From Planctomycetaceae bacterium (GTDB lineage Bacteria; Planctomycetota; Planctomycetia; Pirellulales; Thermoguttaceae), in NCBI GenBank assembly GCA_031282385.1, contig JAITDV010000463.1:1-5552 (forward strand): a stretch of DNA of 5,552 nucleotides. The letters are read 5' to 3'. The notes beneath the pieces are model-generated. The model made no database searches and was not told the DNA's origin. It was given only the letters and a program-made list of their open reading frames with translations. How positions within the stretch are numbered: the first letter of the stretch is position 1; each line of letters opens with the position of its first letter. Made by a program: the position numbers and the translations under genes. Of the stretch, positions 1 through 5,552 are shown one piece after another.

Positions 1-2
1 AT

Positions 3-149
3 ATTAGACCTTTTCTCTAACCTAAAAATACATCAACGCAACAAAAAACCTACAACAAAAAACCGCCTTTAACTCCTCCGAGACCACCCCTGACCCCTCC
101 TTCGGAGGGGTCAGGGGTGGTCTCCTACAGGTTAGCGAAAAGGTCTATT
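3..149. mobile_element. MITE-like palindromic repeat element, left copy
   Basis: The outer arms 3-23 and 129-149 are inverted copies of each other and match at 19 of 21 positions; the mismatches are at 4 and 16. The core of the arm reads GACCTTTTC, one variable base, CTAACCT. A TA dinucleotide sits just outside that core at 5-6 and at 146-147, as expected if the element had duplicated a TA target, although TA is self-complementary and could simply belong to the arm. Between the arms lie an A-rich spacer (24-79) and a GC-rich perfect palindrome (80-124). There is no reading frame inside, so if mobile it is non-autonomous. Its right half (94-149) recurs exactly, inverted, at 5460-5515, which shows it is a dispersed repeat. 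Whether it is a true MITE or a REP-like intergenic palindrome cannot be settled from two copies. Confidence 0.6.
80..124. repeat. Perfect 45-nt palindrome (21-bp stem, 3-nt loop)
   Basis: Bases 80-100 pair without mismatch with 104-124, leaving the loop TTC at 101-103. The stem is about 70 percent G+C and stands out sharply from the AT-rich surroundings. As RNA it would make a very stable hairpin. It is not followed by a clear U-run on either strand, so it does not look like a standard intrinsic terminator, although such a stem could still stabilise transcript ends or slow polymerase. It forms the core of the 3-149 element. Confidence 0.85.
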
Positions 150-289
150 GTAAACAGCCGTTACTTATCAAAATTTCAATTAGCAGCCAACAGAATATCC
201 TAAGCACAAGTTTATTCGGTTTTAGGTAAAAAAATAGTTACAAATAAAAACGCACGATTGAACAGTTACCAGAATTATTAAAAGAAGAT

Positions 290-301
290 ATCTGATCAGA
301 T
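290..301. promoter_or_regulatory. 12-bp palindrome, possible operator
   Basis: ATCTGATCAGAT is perfectly self-complementary and lies about 130 bases upstream of the large gene's start codon. Its size and symmetry would suit a dimeric regulator, but it matches no specific regulator site that I recognise. Its centre is 43 bases from that of the palindrome at 333-344, roughly four helical turns. Confidence 0.2.
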
Positions 302-332
302 GTTGAAAAAATTTTTTTTAGACGTCCTATTG

Positions 333-344
333 AAATTGCAATTT
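333..344. promoter_or_regulatory. 12-bp AT-rich palindrome, possible operator
   Basis: AAATTGCAATTT is perfectly self-complementary. It lies just upstream of the candidate promoter of the large gene and just after the A6T8 tract. AT-rich palindromes arise by chance more often in DNA of this composition, so support for a regulatory role is weak. Confidence 0.18.
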
Positions 345-374
345 GTCCGTCTCCATATCAACTGATTTAAAAAT

Positions 375-383
375 TGCGATAAC
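375..383 (+). promoter_or_regulatory. Candidate extended -10 promoter for the large gene
   Basis: TGCGATAAC is an extended -10 (TGn) followed by GATAAC, which matches four of six bases of the sigma-70 consensus. No good -35 box sits 17 bases upstream. Initiation about 7 bases downstream would give a leader of roughly 40 nt ending in the ribosome binding site. The call is weak. Confidence 0.22.
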
Positions 384-416
384 AACCAAATAAAACTAAA
401 TCTTTAATCGACCAAG

Positions 417-424
417 AAAAGGAG
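417..424 (+). promoter_or_regulatory. Shine-Dalgarno site of the large gene
   Basis: AAAAGGAG ends seven bases before the ATG at 432. It is a good match to the 16S anti-SD sequence at standard spacing. This supports the ATG at 432 as the start, and the predicted signal peptide begins directly at that codon. Confidence 0.8.
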
Positions 425-431
425 AATAAAA

Positions 432-3400
432 ATGTTATTGAAAATTATTAGAGCGGTATTTTTTACCGGAGTTTTTTTATTTTGCGAGTTGTTTACAACT
501 GTTAATGCGGAAGAAGTTGCCGATAAAAATGAGCCGAAAATTGTTATTCCAAATGACGCGATCATCATCCCATATTCACTCGACAACCTCACACCGAATA
601 AATTGCCGAAACCGGATAATTTGATTGAATCTGATCAAACTGTAATTGTTCCGATTGATTTACATCTTGGGATGCTTGACCTAATAAAATCAATTGACAA
701 AATCCGTTTGAACTCACAACTTCCATCGCCGACACGTATTACCGCTGCTGCTGCCGAATACACCGCAACAGAATTGCCGCAAACTGGAAATGAATTCATT
801 CTAAACGGTAAAATACACATCTATCAATTCAAAAACGAAGGAACATTGTTACCTTTCCATCTCCAAAACTGCATAATCGAATCTCCACGACTCAATAACA
901 AACCCGCATCAGTTTCATCTGTTTCAAATTCAAAATTTGTCTTGTATGTAAGCGGTCAAGGTGAACATATTTTCACATTCAAAGTACGCATAAAAATTCA
1001 ACAACAAGGCGGATGGCGTATCGCAGAAGGAATTTTGCCGACCGCATCAACCTCAAAAGTACAACTTACTCTTCCATCCGAAGCCGGCGATTTATTGACC
1101 AGGAATCCGCTTGATGTTCGGAAATGGACTTCAGGTAAAGATAAAACCGGAACAAAAAAAACAATCACGACTACTCTCGAACCAAACGGAAATTTCGCAT
1201 GGCGATGGCGAGCCGCGATCTCCGAAGGTCAAGTTGATCGAAGTCTCGAAGTTGAATCGGTTATTCGTTTCGACTTGCAAGAAGATGCCGCGTGGATTTT
1301 GTGGATGCCAAAATTCAAAATTAGTCGCGGTAAATGGGAAACATTACGATTGCAAGTCTCATCAAATTACACAATTGCCGAAGTTACCGGTGAAAATGTT
1401 CGCGGTTGGAATATTGTTACGAAAAATAATGAAGCCGACGACAATACACAAATATTAAATATTGATCTGCTCAAACCCGCCGAAAAAGAAGAGACATTGC
1501 AAGTACGGCTGATGAGAATTGAACCCGACAATAAATCCGGTCGCAACGAGACATGGAAATTGTCAACTCTATCCGTTCCCGAAGCAGGAATACATCGAGG
1601 ACGAATTGACTTACACCGCAGCTCTATTCGTAAATTTCGCGTAACTGAAGTCAAAGGCGTTGTACTTACCGACCAACCGCGAACTCCAGTTCCTATCACC
1701 ACCGCAAAATTTAACACAACAAGTCCACTCGGCGAATTTCCATTTCAGTCTTACCGTTTCATTTCCGAACCATTTGACCTGACTTTCAATTCAGAACTAA
1801 TAGAACGATATGCCGATATAACTTTCCAATCTATTCTGAAAGTCTCACATAAGCGATCCATTCTTGAAACAAAAATTATAATATCACCTCAAGGACGTCC
1901 ATTTTTTGTAACAATAAAGTTGCCCCAACAATTCAAATTGAAAAATGTCATTGCGCCAAATACGCTTTTTTACAGCAGCGAAATTCGTAATGGTGAAAAT
2001 TTACTTTACGTTTCACACGGTAACAGAGCTACAAGCAGTGTTATTATTGGAATTGAAGGTGAATATATTCCGATAGCGCCGGTTGTTCAGATTGAGGACA
2101 AAGACAATACAAATAAACCCAAAAACAGTTCACCGGCTTATCAAATTGATCGTTTACCGGTTTTTTCTGCGGAGTTTGCAGGGATTGCTTCTGAACGTAT
2201 TTACAAATCTGCAACAATTGAATTACTCACTGATCCCTCTTTGTCTGCAAAAGCAGTGAATTTGAAAAATTGCGAGTTGAATAACTCGCGGACGGACAGC
2301 GGTAATATTCGTTCACCGAAAGAACAATGGGAACTTGTACAGTTGATACTTAATTGTTTTTCGTTTGAATATAATGCAAAATTGCTATTCAATAAAGTTG
2401 ATCCCGAAGTACGATGCAGCACAATAACAAATGTACGAACAACAAGTGAAGCAATCAACGAAACAATTTTATTTGACTTCAACATAAACCGCGCCGGAAT
2501 AAGAGAAGTCAAATTCACATTGCCCGAATGGATGAAAGACGCGGTAATCGAAGCACCTTTTTTGCAACGAAAAAAAATAACGGAACGCGAAATCAAAATT
2601 GACGGCACGGTTTTGAAAGTGTCAGATGTAACGCTTGAGTTGCAAGAGAGTGTTATAGATTATTTGCGTGTGCTTGTTCATGCAGACAGGAAGTTGCGGG
2701 CGGAGAAAGAGTACAGAATTTTTGTGCCGATAATCGAAACAGGAATTGCAACGAGTCAATATGTTGTAATGGAAAATGACCGAATGTCACTTGATGAAAT
2801 GGTAGTTGATCAAGCGACAATAAAAAATCTTAAAAATCTTGACCGCCGCCAACAAGAATGGCAATACCTCGCAACAATGCTCGGCGAAAATGTGACCGAA
2901 GCATATTACGTACAAAAAAACAATTCTGATTATCCAAACAACAATAACGCCGCCGCCAACGCATCACTCACTTTCAAAATGAAACGCAGAGACGCAGTGC
3001 GGCTGTCGGAAGCAAGAATTAATAAAGCTGAAACGAGATTGGTTTTCGATCTCAACGGAGAGTATCGAGTGGAACAGATTTATCATATTGATAATCAGAA
3101 AGAGCCGTATCTTGATATTTTTTTGCCGGAGGCCGCGTCGCTTTGGGGAGTAAGATTTTTCACTGCGGACGCATGGCAACAACGCGACTCATTACAAAAT
3201 AATTCTAACCCAAACCGCCCCGAAGGTACTCCGGTTAAACCATGTCTGATGCCGTTTCAACTAGCTCGAAGTTATGATCCTAAAATTTTGCAAGTTGACC
3301 AAAAAGATTGTGATTTTGTCGTGCCGCAATTTTATCTCAACGCTGCCCGTATTCCGCTTATTAAAACTGACAGCGGTGATCTTGATTATGTTGTTCGGAT

Positions 3401-4835
3401 TGTTTATGCGGGAACTTCACGCAAGGTGAAAAATTTCTCCAGTGCCGAAATGCCGTTTATAAAAGTGCTGAATGTTCCTGTCGGGACGTCGCTACTGAAA
3501 TTATATTTGCCCAAAGAGTACAAATATTTTTTCCACGGCAACATGCAACACGTAAACAAAGAACAGACAGATGTAATAATAAAAAAGATCAACGATGACT
3601 ACACACAACAACTCGGTACAAGGTTGCAACAAACAATTGAAAAAGACAATGTGTATGCACAACAACGGGCTTGGTCAAATATGAAAAATTCCACTCTACT
3701 GCAAAATGATTTTTATAATGATACGACAAACCAAAGAGGCATCGCCAACCAACAGAATTTACAGTCATTGCAACAACAACCGCAAATAGTAACACACCCA
3801 CAACAATTCCAACAACAAATGGAAAATACAGATTCAAATTCAAATTCAATATCAAATGCCGGATCAAATGCCGGAACGTTGCGCAATCAATTTATTAACC
3901 AGTCAAATACTCTTTCCAGTCAAATCGTAAATAAAAAATCAATCGCAATTCAAATGCCCACAGCACAGACGACGGTTACAATTGAAAAACAGAGCGGACC
4001 GTTAAACCAATTGATGAAAGCTAATTCGGAATCTGAAACCGTTAATAATAAGTCGTTACAGGCGGCAAGTAAAGATATGAATAAAGATATGAATGTAGAT
4101 GAAGGAAAAGGTACAAGAAAGAGCAAAATTGATAACATTGAGGAATCACAACAACGCTCTCAGGCTGTTTACAACGACTATATTGTTTTAGGCAATACGA
4201 AACAACTCTACCGCCAATTAGCAATTGCAGAAAATGGTACAACGGAAAAAAATGACAACAACGCAAAAAGTAATGGTGTGGAGCTTATGGAAGAGCGATC
4301 TCTACCTACATCTGTAGAGACAGTAGATAATTTAATAATACCTCATCCAGCACCACCAGAGATGAGTCAAAAAAGTAGTGATAAATCTAACTCTCCACCT
4401 CAATTCGTATCTGGCGCAGTTATAACACCAGCTAATAGTTTCGCAAATGATGAAAAATTTCGTTCTCTTTCAACACGAATGACAGGTTTGGATATTGATG
4501 TACCTTACAATGGTGAGTTATATATTTTCATGACGCCGCAAGGCTCGCTTGACCTTTCTTTCAGAGCAGTATCGCAAGATTTCAAATTACGCGGAATTTG
4601 TTTTTTGGCGTCGTTGTTTTGTGCGGGAATTGTTTATATTGGTTACAAGGGCTGTCTAGTTGTAGGCAAACGTTTTGTGCTTGATCGCCGCGTAAATTTA
4701 CGTCTCGGAATATTATCGTTGTTGTTAATGTTATTATCATTTCTTGTCGGCATGATTGTAATTTTTGTTGTAATATCTATAGCTGCAATAATCCTGTGGA
4801 TAAATTTCTTTTTTGTTAAATTCGCGAAAAATTGA
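432..4835 (+). CDS. Giant exported, C-terminally membrane-anchored protein, planctomycete-type, function unknown
   Basis: This encodes 1467 residues; I do not recognise a named family. Residues 1-26 look like a Sec signal peptide: K4 and R7, a hydrophobic core, then V-N-A with likely cleavage after A26. Residues about 100-1040 are rich in alternating beta-strand sequence. Strand-ending hydrophobic-Leu-Pro turns recur at 214-215, 497-498, 697-698, 898-899 and 1026-1027, which suggests stacked beta-sandwich modules. Residues about 1055-1200 are Q/N/S-rich and, with a hydrophilic stretch to about 1345, form a flexible linker. A short beta segment (about 1350-1385) precedes the membrane helices: 1388-1405, then a hydrophobic stretch at 1425-1462 long enough for one or two more, with the basic loop K1413-R1424 between. 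The signal peptide and basic loop suggest that the bulk lies outside the cytoplasm. I see no catalytic motif, cysteine cluster or lipobox. The layout resembles large uncharacterised planctomycete surface or periplasmic proteins; a scaffold, adhesion or envelope role is only inference. The SD site at 417-424 supports the start. No operon partner is visible. Confidence 0.88.
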   Translation: MLLKIIRAVFFTGVFLFCELFTTVNAEEVADKNEPKIVIPNDAIIIPYSLDNLTPNKLPKPDNLIESDQTVIVPIDLHLGMLDLIKSIDKIRLNSQLPSPTRITAAAAEYTATELPQTGNEFILNGKIHIYQFKNEGTLLPFHLQNCIIESPRLNNKPASVSSVSNSKFVLYVSGQGEHIFTFKVRIKIQQQGGWRIAEGILPTASTSKVQLTLPSEAGDLLTRNPLDVRKWTSGKDKTGTKKTITTTLEPNGNFAWRWRAAISEGQVDRSLEVESVIRFDLQEDAAWILWMPKFKISRGKWETLRLQVSSNYTIAEVTGENVRGWNIVTKNNEADDNTQILNIDLLKPAEKEETLQVRLMRIEPDNKSGRNETWKLSTLSVPEAGIHRGRIDLHRSSIRKFRVTEVKGVVLTDQPRTPVPITTAKFNTTSPLGEFPFQSYRFISEPFDLTFNSELIERYADITFQSILKVSHKRSILETKIIISPQGRPFFVTIKLPQQFKLKNVIAPNTLFYSSEIRNGENLLYVSHGNRATSSVIIGIEGEYIPIAPVVQIEDKDNTNKPKNSSPAYQIDRLPVFSAEFAGIASERIYKSATIELLTDPSLSAKAVNLKNCELNNSRTDSGNIRSPKEQWELVQLILNCFSFEYNAKLLFNKVDPEVRCSTITNVRTTSEAINETILFDFNINRAGIREVKFTLPEWMKDAVIEAPFLQRKKITEREIKIDGTVLKVSDVTLELQESVIDYLRVLVHADRKLRAEKEYRIFVPIIETGIATSQYVVMENDRMSLDEMVVDQATIKNLKNLDRRQQEWQYLATMLGENVTEAYYVQKNNSDYPNNNNAAANASLTFKMKRRDAVRLSEARINKAETRLVFDLNGEYRVEQIYHIDNQKEPYLDIFLPEAASLWGVRFFTADAWQQRDSLQNNSNPNRPEGTPVKPCLMPFQLARSYDPKILQVDQKDCDFVVPQFYLNAARIPLIKTDSGDLDYVVRIVYAGTSRKVKNFSSAEMPFIKVLNVPVGTSLLKLYLPKEYKYFFHGNMQHVNKEQTDVIIKKINDDYTQQLGTRLQQTIEKDNVYAQQRAWSNMKNSTLLQNDFYNDTTNQRGIANQQNLQSLQQQPQIVTHPQQFQQQMENTDSNSNSISNAGSNAGTLRNQFINQSNTLSSQIVNKKSIAIQMPTAQTTVTIEKQSGPLNQLMKANSESETVNNKSLQAASKDMNKDMNVDEGKGTRKSKIDNIEESQQRSQAVYNDYIVLGNTKQLYRQLAIAENGTTEKNDNNAKSNGVELMEERSLPTSVETVDNLIIPHPAPPEMSQKSSDKSNSPPQFVSGAVITPANSFANDEKFRSLSTRMTGLDIDVPYNGELYIFMTPQGSLDLSFRAVSQDFKLRGICFLASLFCAGIVYIGYKGCLVVGKRFVLDRRVNLRLGILSLLLMLLSFLVGMIVIFVVISIAAIILWINFFFVKFAKN
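3597..3890 (+). repeat. Low-complexity CAA-rich tract coding a Q/N/S-rich linker
   Basis: This part of the large gene is dense in CAA and AAC triplets and in short tandem units. Examples are runs of two or three CAA codons (Q1114-Q1116, Q1124-Q1125, Q1127-Q1129), a TTCAAA-type repeat coding alternating S and N (residues 1135-1142), and a doubled block coding N-A-G-S-N-A-G at 1142-1148. It sits between the beta-rich exported region and the membrane anchor. Such tracts can change length by replication slippage in multiples of three without breaking the frame. Confidence 0.6.
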
Positions 4836-4955
4836 TTTATCTCATCATAACTTGACTCAAATTTACACGAAAAAAATACTTATTTACGCCGACCGATTCT
4901 TACCGATTTTGCAGTACAATTTCATACATTTCAACTGAATAGTTGCAAATTTCTG
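4836..4955. other. Gap between convergent genes, no clear terminator
   Basis: These 120 bases separate the stop codons of the large gene and rsfS, which point at each other. The only structure seen is a 5-bp stem at 4932-4936 with 4941-4945 (loop GAAT) and a short direct repeat ACCGATT near 4891-4910. Neither is followed by a T-run as an intrinsic terminator would be. Transcripts may end by Rho or overlap here. Confidence 0.5.
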
Positions 4956-5348
4956 TCAGTTAAAGATTGGATCGTCAATTGGTATTTTTATCGCTTTGCC
5001 CCAAAGTTCTTCAATCGCGTAATAGATTCGCGTCTCAGGTTCAAAAAGATGAACAATAATATCACCATAATCAATCACAACCCAACGCCCTTCCTTGTAA
5101 CCGGACACCGACAAACATTCGTCGCCCATCTCGCCTACCAATTTCTTTTGAATTTCATCACCAATCGTATTAAGTTGCCGTCGGCTTGATCCTGAAACTA
5201 TCAAAAAATAATCAAACGCCTTCGTCAGCTCACGAACATCAAGCACAACAATATCATTGCCTCGATTTTCCTTGATCACACTAACCGCCGCCGCTAAACG
5301 CTCCAATACAGTTGGAATTGTCCGTGATATTTTTTTTACTGATTTCAT
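4956..5348 (-). CDS. rsfS: Ribosomal silencing factor RsfS (Iojap/DUF143 family)
   Basis: This encodes 130 residues. RsfS proteins bind ribosomal protein uL14 on the 50S subunit and block joining with the 30S, lowering translation in stationary phase or starvation; the protein is cytoplasmic. Family hallmarks are visible in order: an N-terminal helix (residues 15-28), the strand D32-IVVLDV-R39, the D46-YFLIVSG-S54 segment, S55-R-R-Q58, G87-R-W-V-V-I-D93, Y94-G-D-I-I-V-H100 and the C-terminal R107-x-YYA-x-EELW116. The family core is usually about 105-120 residues, so this is full length with roughly 10-14 extra residues at each end. The ATG start has no clear Shine-Dalgarno sequence upstream; it was chosen because it is the frame's longest ATG start and sits at a suitable distance from a candidate promoter. 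The usual neighbour in many bacteria, nadD, is not in the window. A repeat element lies about 110 bases upstream. Confidence 0.95.
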   Translation of the reverse strand: MKSVKKISRTIPTVLERLAAAVSVIKENRGNDIVVLDVRELTKAFDYFLIVSGSSRRQLNTIGDEIQKKLVGEMGDECLSVSGYKEGRWVVIDYGDIIVHLFEPETRIYYAIEELWGKAIKIPIDDPIFN

Positions 5349-5386
5349 TTTAAGTTATTCTAAAGAGTTTTTGTAACGATTGCAAA

Positions 5387-5415
5387 GTTATAAATAAATT
5401 ACCGTTTAAATTTAA
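5387..5415 (-). promoter_or_regulatory. Candidate sigma-70 promoter for rsfS
   Basis: Read on the minus strand, TTAAAT (5410-5415) and TATAAC (5387-5392) are separated by 17 bases. The -10 matches five of six consensus bases; the -35 matches only about three. Initiation near 5380 would give a leader of about 32 nt before the ATG. The region is AT-rich, so a chance match is possible. Confidence 0.33.
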
Positions 5416-5498
5416 TCATTTTAACTCAGCAAACAACAGGTTATTTAAACTGTTCACATAATAGACCTTTTCGCTAACCTGTAGGAGACCACCCCTGA

Positions 5499-5515
5499 CC
5501 CCTCCGAAGGAGGGG
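5499..5515. repeat. 7-bp stem-loop within the right repeat copy
   Basis: CCCCTCC (5499-5505) pairs with GGAGGGG (5509-5515) around the loop GAA. It corresponds to the tip of the 45-nt palindrome in the left copy; the lower part of that stem is missing here because the sequence diverges after 5515. Confidence 0.7.
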
Positions 5516-5522
5516 AATTATT

Positions 5523-5539
5523 CGCCTCCTTCGGAGGCG
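5523..5539. repeat. Second GC-rich stem-loop, related tip sequence
   Basis: CGCCTCC (5523-5529) pairs with GGAGGCG (5533-5539) around the loop TTC. The tip CCTCCTTCGGAGG is shared with the palindrome at 80-124. An outer pairing of GGGAAT (5513-5518) with ATTCCC (5547-5552) suggests a larger imperfect palindrome centred here and continuing beyond the window end. Confidence 0.65.
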
Positions 5540-5552
5540 TATTCTTATTCCC

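Larger units (their letters stand above)
150..431 (+). other. AT-rich leader region upstream of the large gene
   Basis: No open reading frame or RNA gene is visible here. The region holds two perfect 12-bp palindromes (290-301 and 333-344), an A6T8 tract at 306-319 that may bend the DNA, a weak promoter candidate near 375-383 and a ribosome binding site at 417-424. The stretch 150-289 has nothing I can assign. Confidence 0.6.
5460..5552. mobile_element. Second copy of the palindromic repeat, inverted, running off the window
   Basis: Bases 5460-5515 are the exact reverse complement of 94-149, 56 of 56. The copy includes the arm GACCTTTTCGCTAACCT with a TA just outside (5462-5463), followed by the first strand of the GC-rich palindrome. 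Identity stops abruptly after GGAGGGG at 5515. The left copy continues as a long perfect stem there, whereas this copy switches to a different palindromic module (5516-5552). The distal arm, if present, is beyond the window, so the element is partial here. Confidence 0.6.

Noticed and set aside
3..149. CRISPR array or tRNA-like structure in the repeat region
   Set aside because: There is no series of direct repeats with spacers, and the hairpin is one long perfect stem without cloverleaf features.
80..149. Intrinsic terminator formed by the 21-bp stem
   Set aside because: The stem is strong, but neither strand has a clear U-run directly after it.
432..509. Lipoprotein signal with C18 as the lipidated cysteine
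   Set aside because: The residues before C18 are F-L-F; a lipobox needs a small residue at -1. The V-N-A site ending at A26 fits ordinary signal peptidase better.
404..4266. Several open frames of 60-135 codons antisense to, or in another frame of, the large gene
   Set aside because: All lie inside or overlap the start of the well-supported 432-4835 gene, lack ribosome binding sites of note, and have cysteine/serine/valine-rich or low-complexity translations typical of shadow frames.
4299..4320. 7-bp inverted repeat TCTCTAC / GTAGAGA inside the linker-coding part of the large gene
   Set aside because: It is short, lies in coding sequence and has no second copy in the window. A chance palindrome is as likely as an inserted palindromic element.
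4932..4945. Terminator hairpin between the convergent genes
   Set aside because: The stem is only 5 bp and AT-rich, with no T-run following on either strand.
150..5459. Composite transposon bounded by the inverted repeats
   Set aside because: No transposase or recombinase gene lies between the repeats, and one of the two enclosed genes is a core ribosome factor. Dispersed repeats are the simpler explanation.

Overview
The window is low-GC bacterial DNA. It holds two convergent protein genes set between two GC-rich, hairpin-forming repeats. The best guess for the organism is a low-GC planctomycete, perhaps from the Pirellulales side. Two things suggest this. The RsfS protein has an SRRQ motif and a C-terminal R-x-YYA-x-EELW motif that I associate with planctomycete RsfS. 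The neighbouring gene encodes a very long secreted, C-terminally anchored, beta-rich protein of a style common in that phylum. This placement comes from recognition, not from a search.

Layout: 3-149 is a MITE-like element with near-perfect terminal inverted repeats, TA dinucleotides just outside them, and a perfect 45-nt internal palindrome. 150-431 is an AT-rich leader with two 12-bp palindromes, a weak extended -10 candidate and a clear Shine-Dalgarno site. 432-4835 (+) encodes a 1467-residue exported protein: signal peptide, about 1000 residues of extracytoplasmic beta-rich sequence, a Q/N/S-rich linker and C-terminal membrane helices. 4836-4955 is a short gap between convergent genes with no convincing terminator. 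4956-5348 (-) is rsfS, the ribosomal silencing factor. 5349-5459 is its AT-rich promoter region. From 5460 to the window end lies a second repeat copy in inverted orientation, with 56 bases identical to the left copy, running into a further palindrome cut off by the window edge.

The two genes do not look like one pathway: they are on opposite strands and share no regulatory region. RsfS is a housekeeping ribosome factor, while the large protein acts at or outside the membrane. I found no transposase, CRISPR array, tRNA, rRNA or recognisable defence system. The strongest non-genic signal is the pair of inverted, modular palindromic repeats. The strongest genic unknown is the giant anchored protein.
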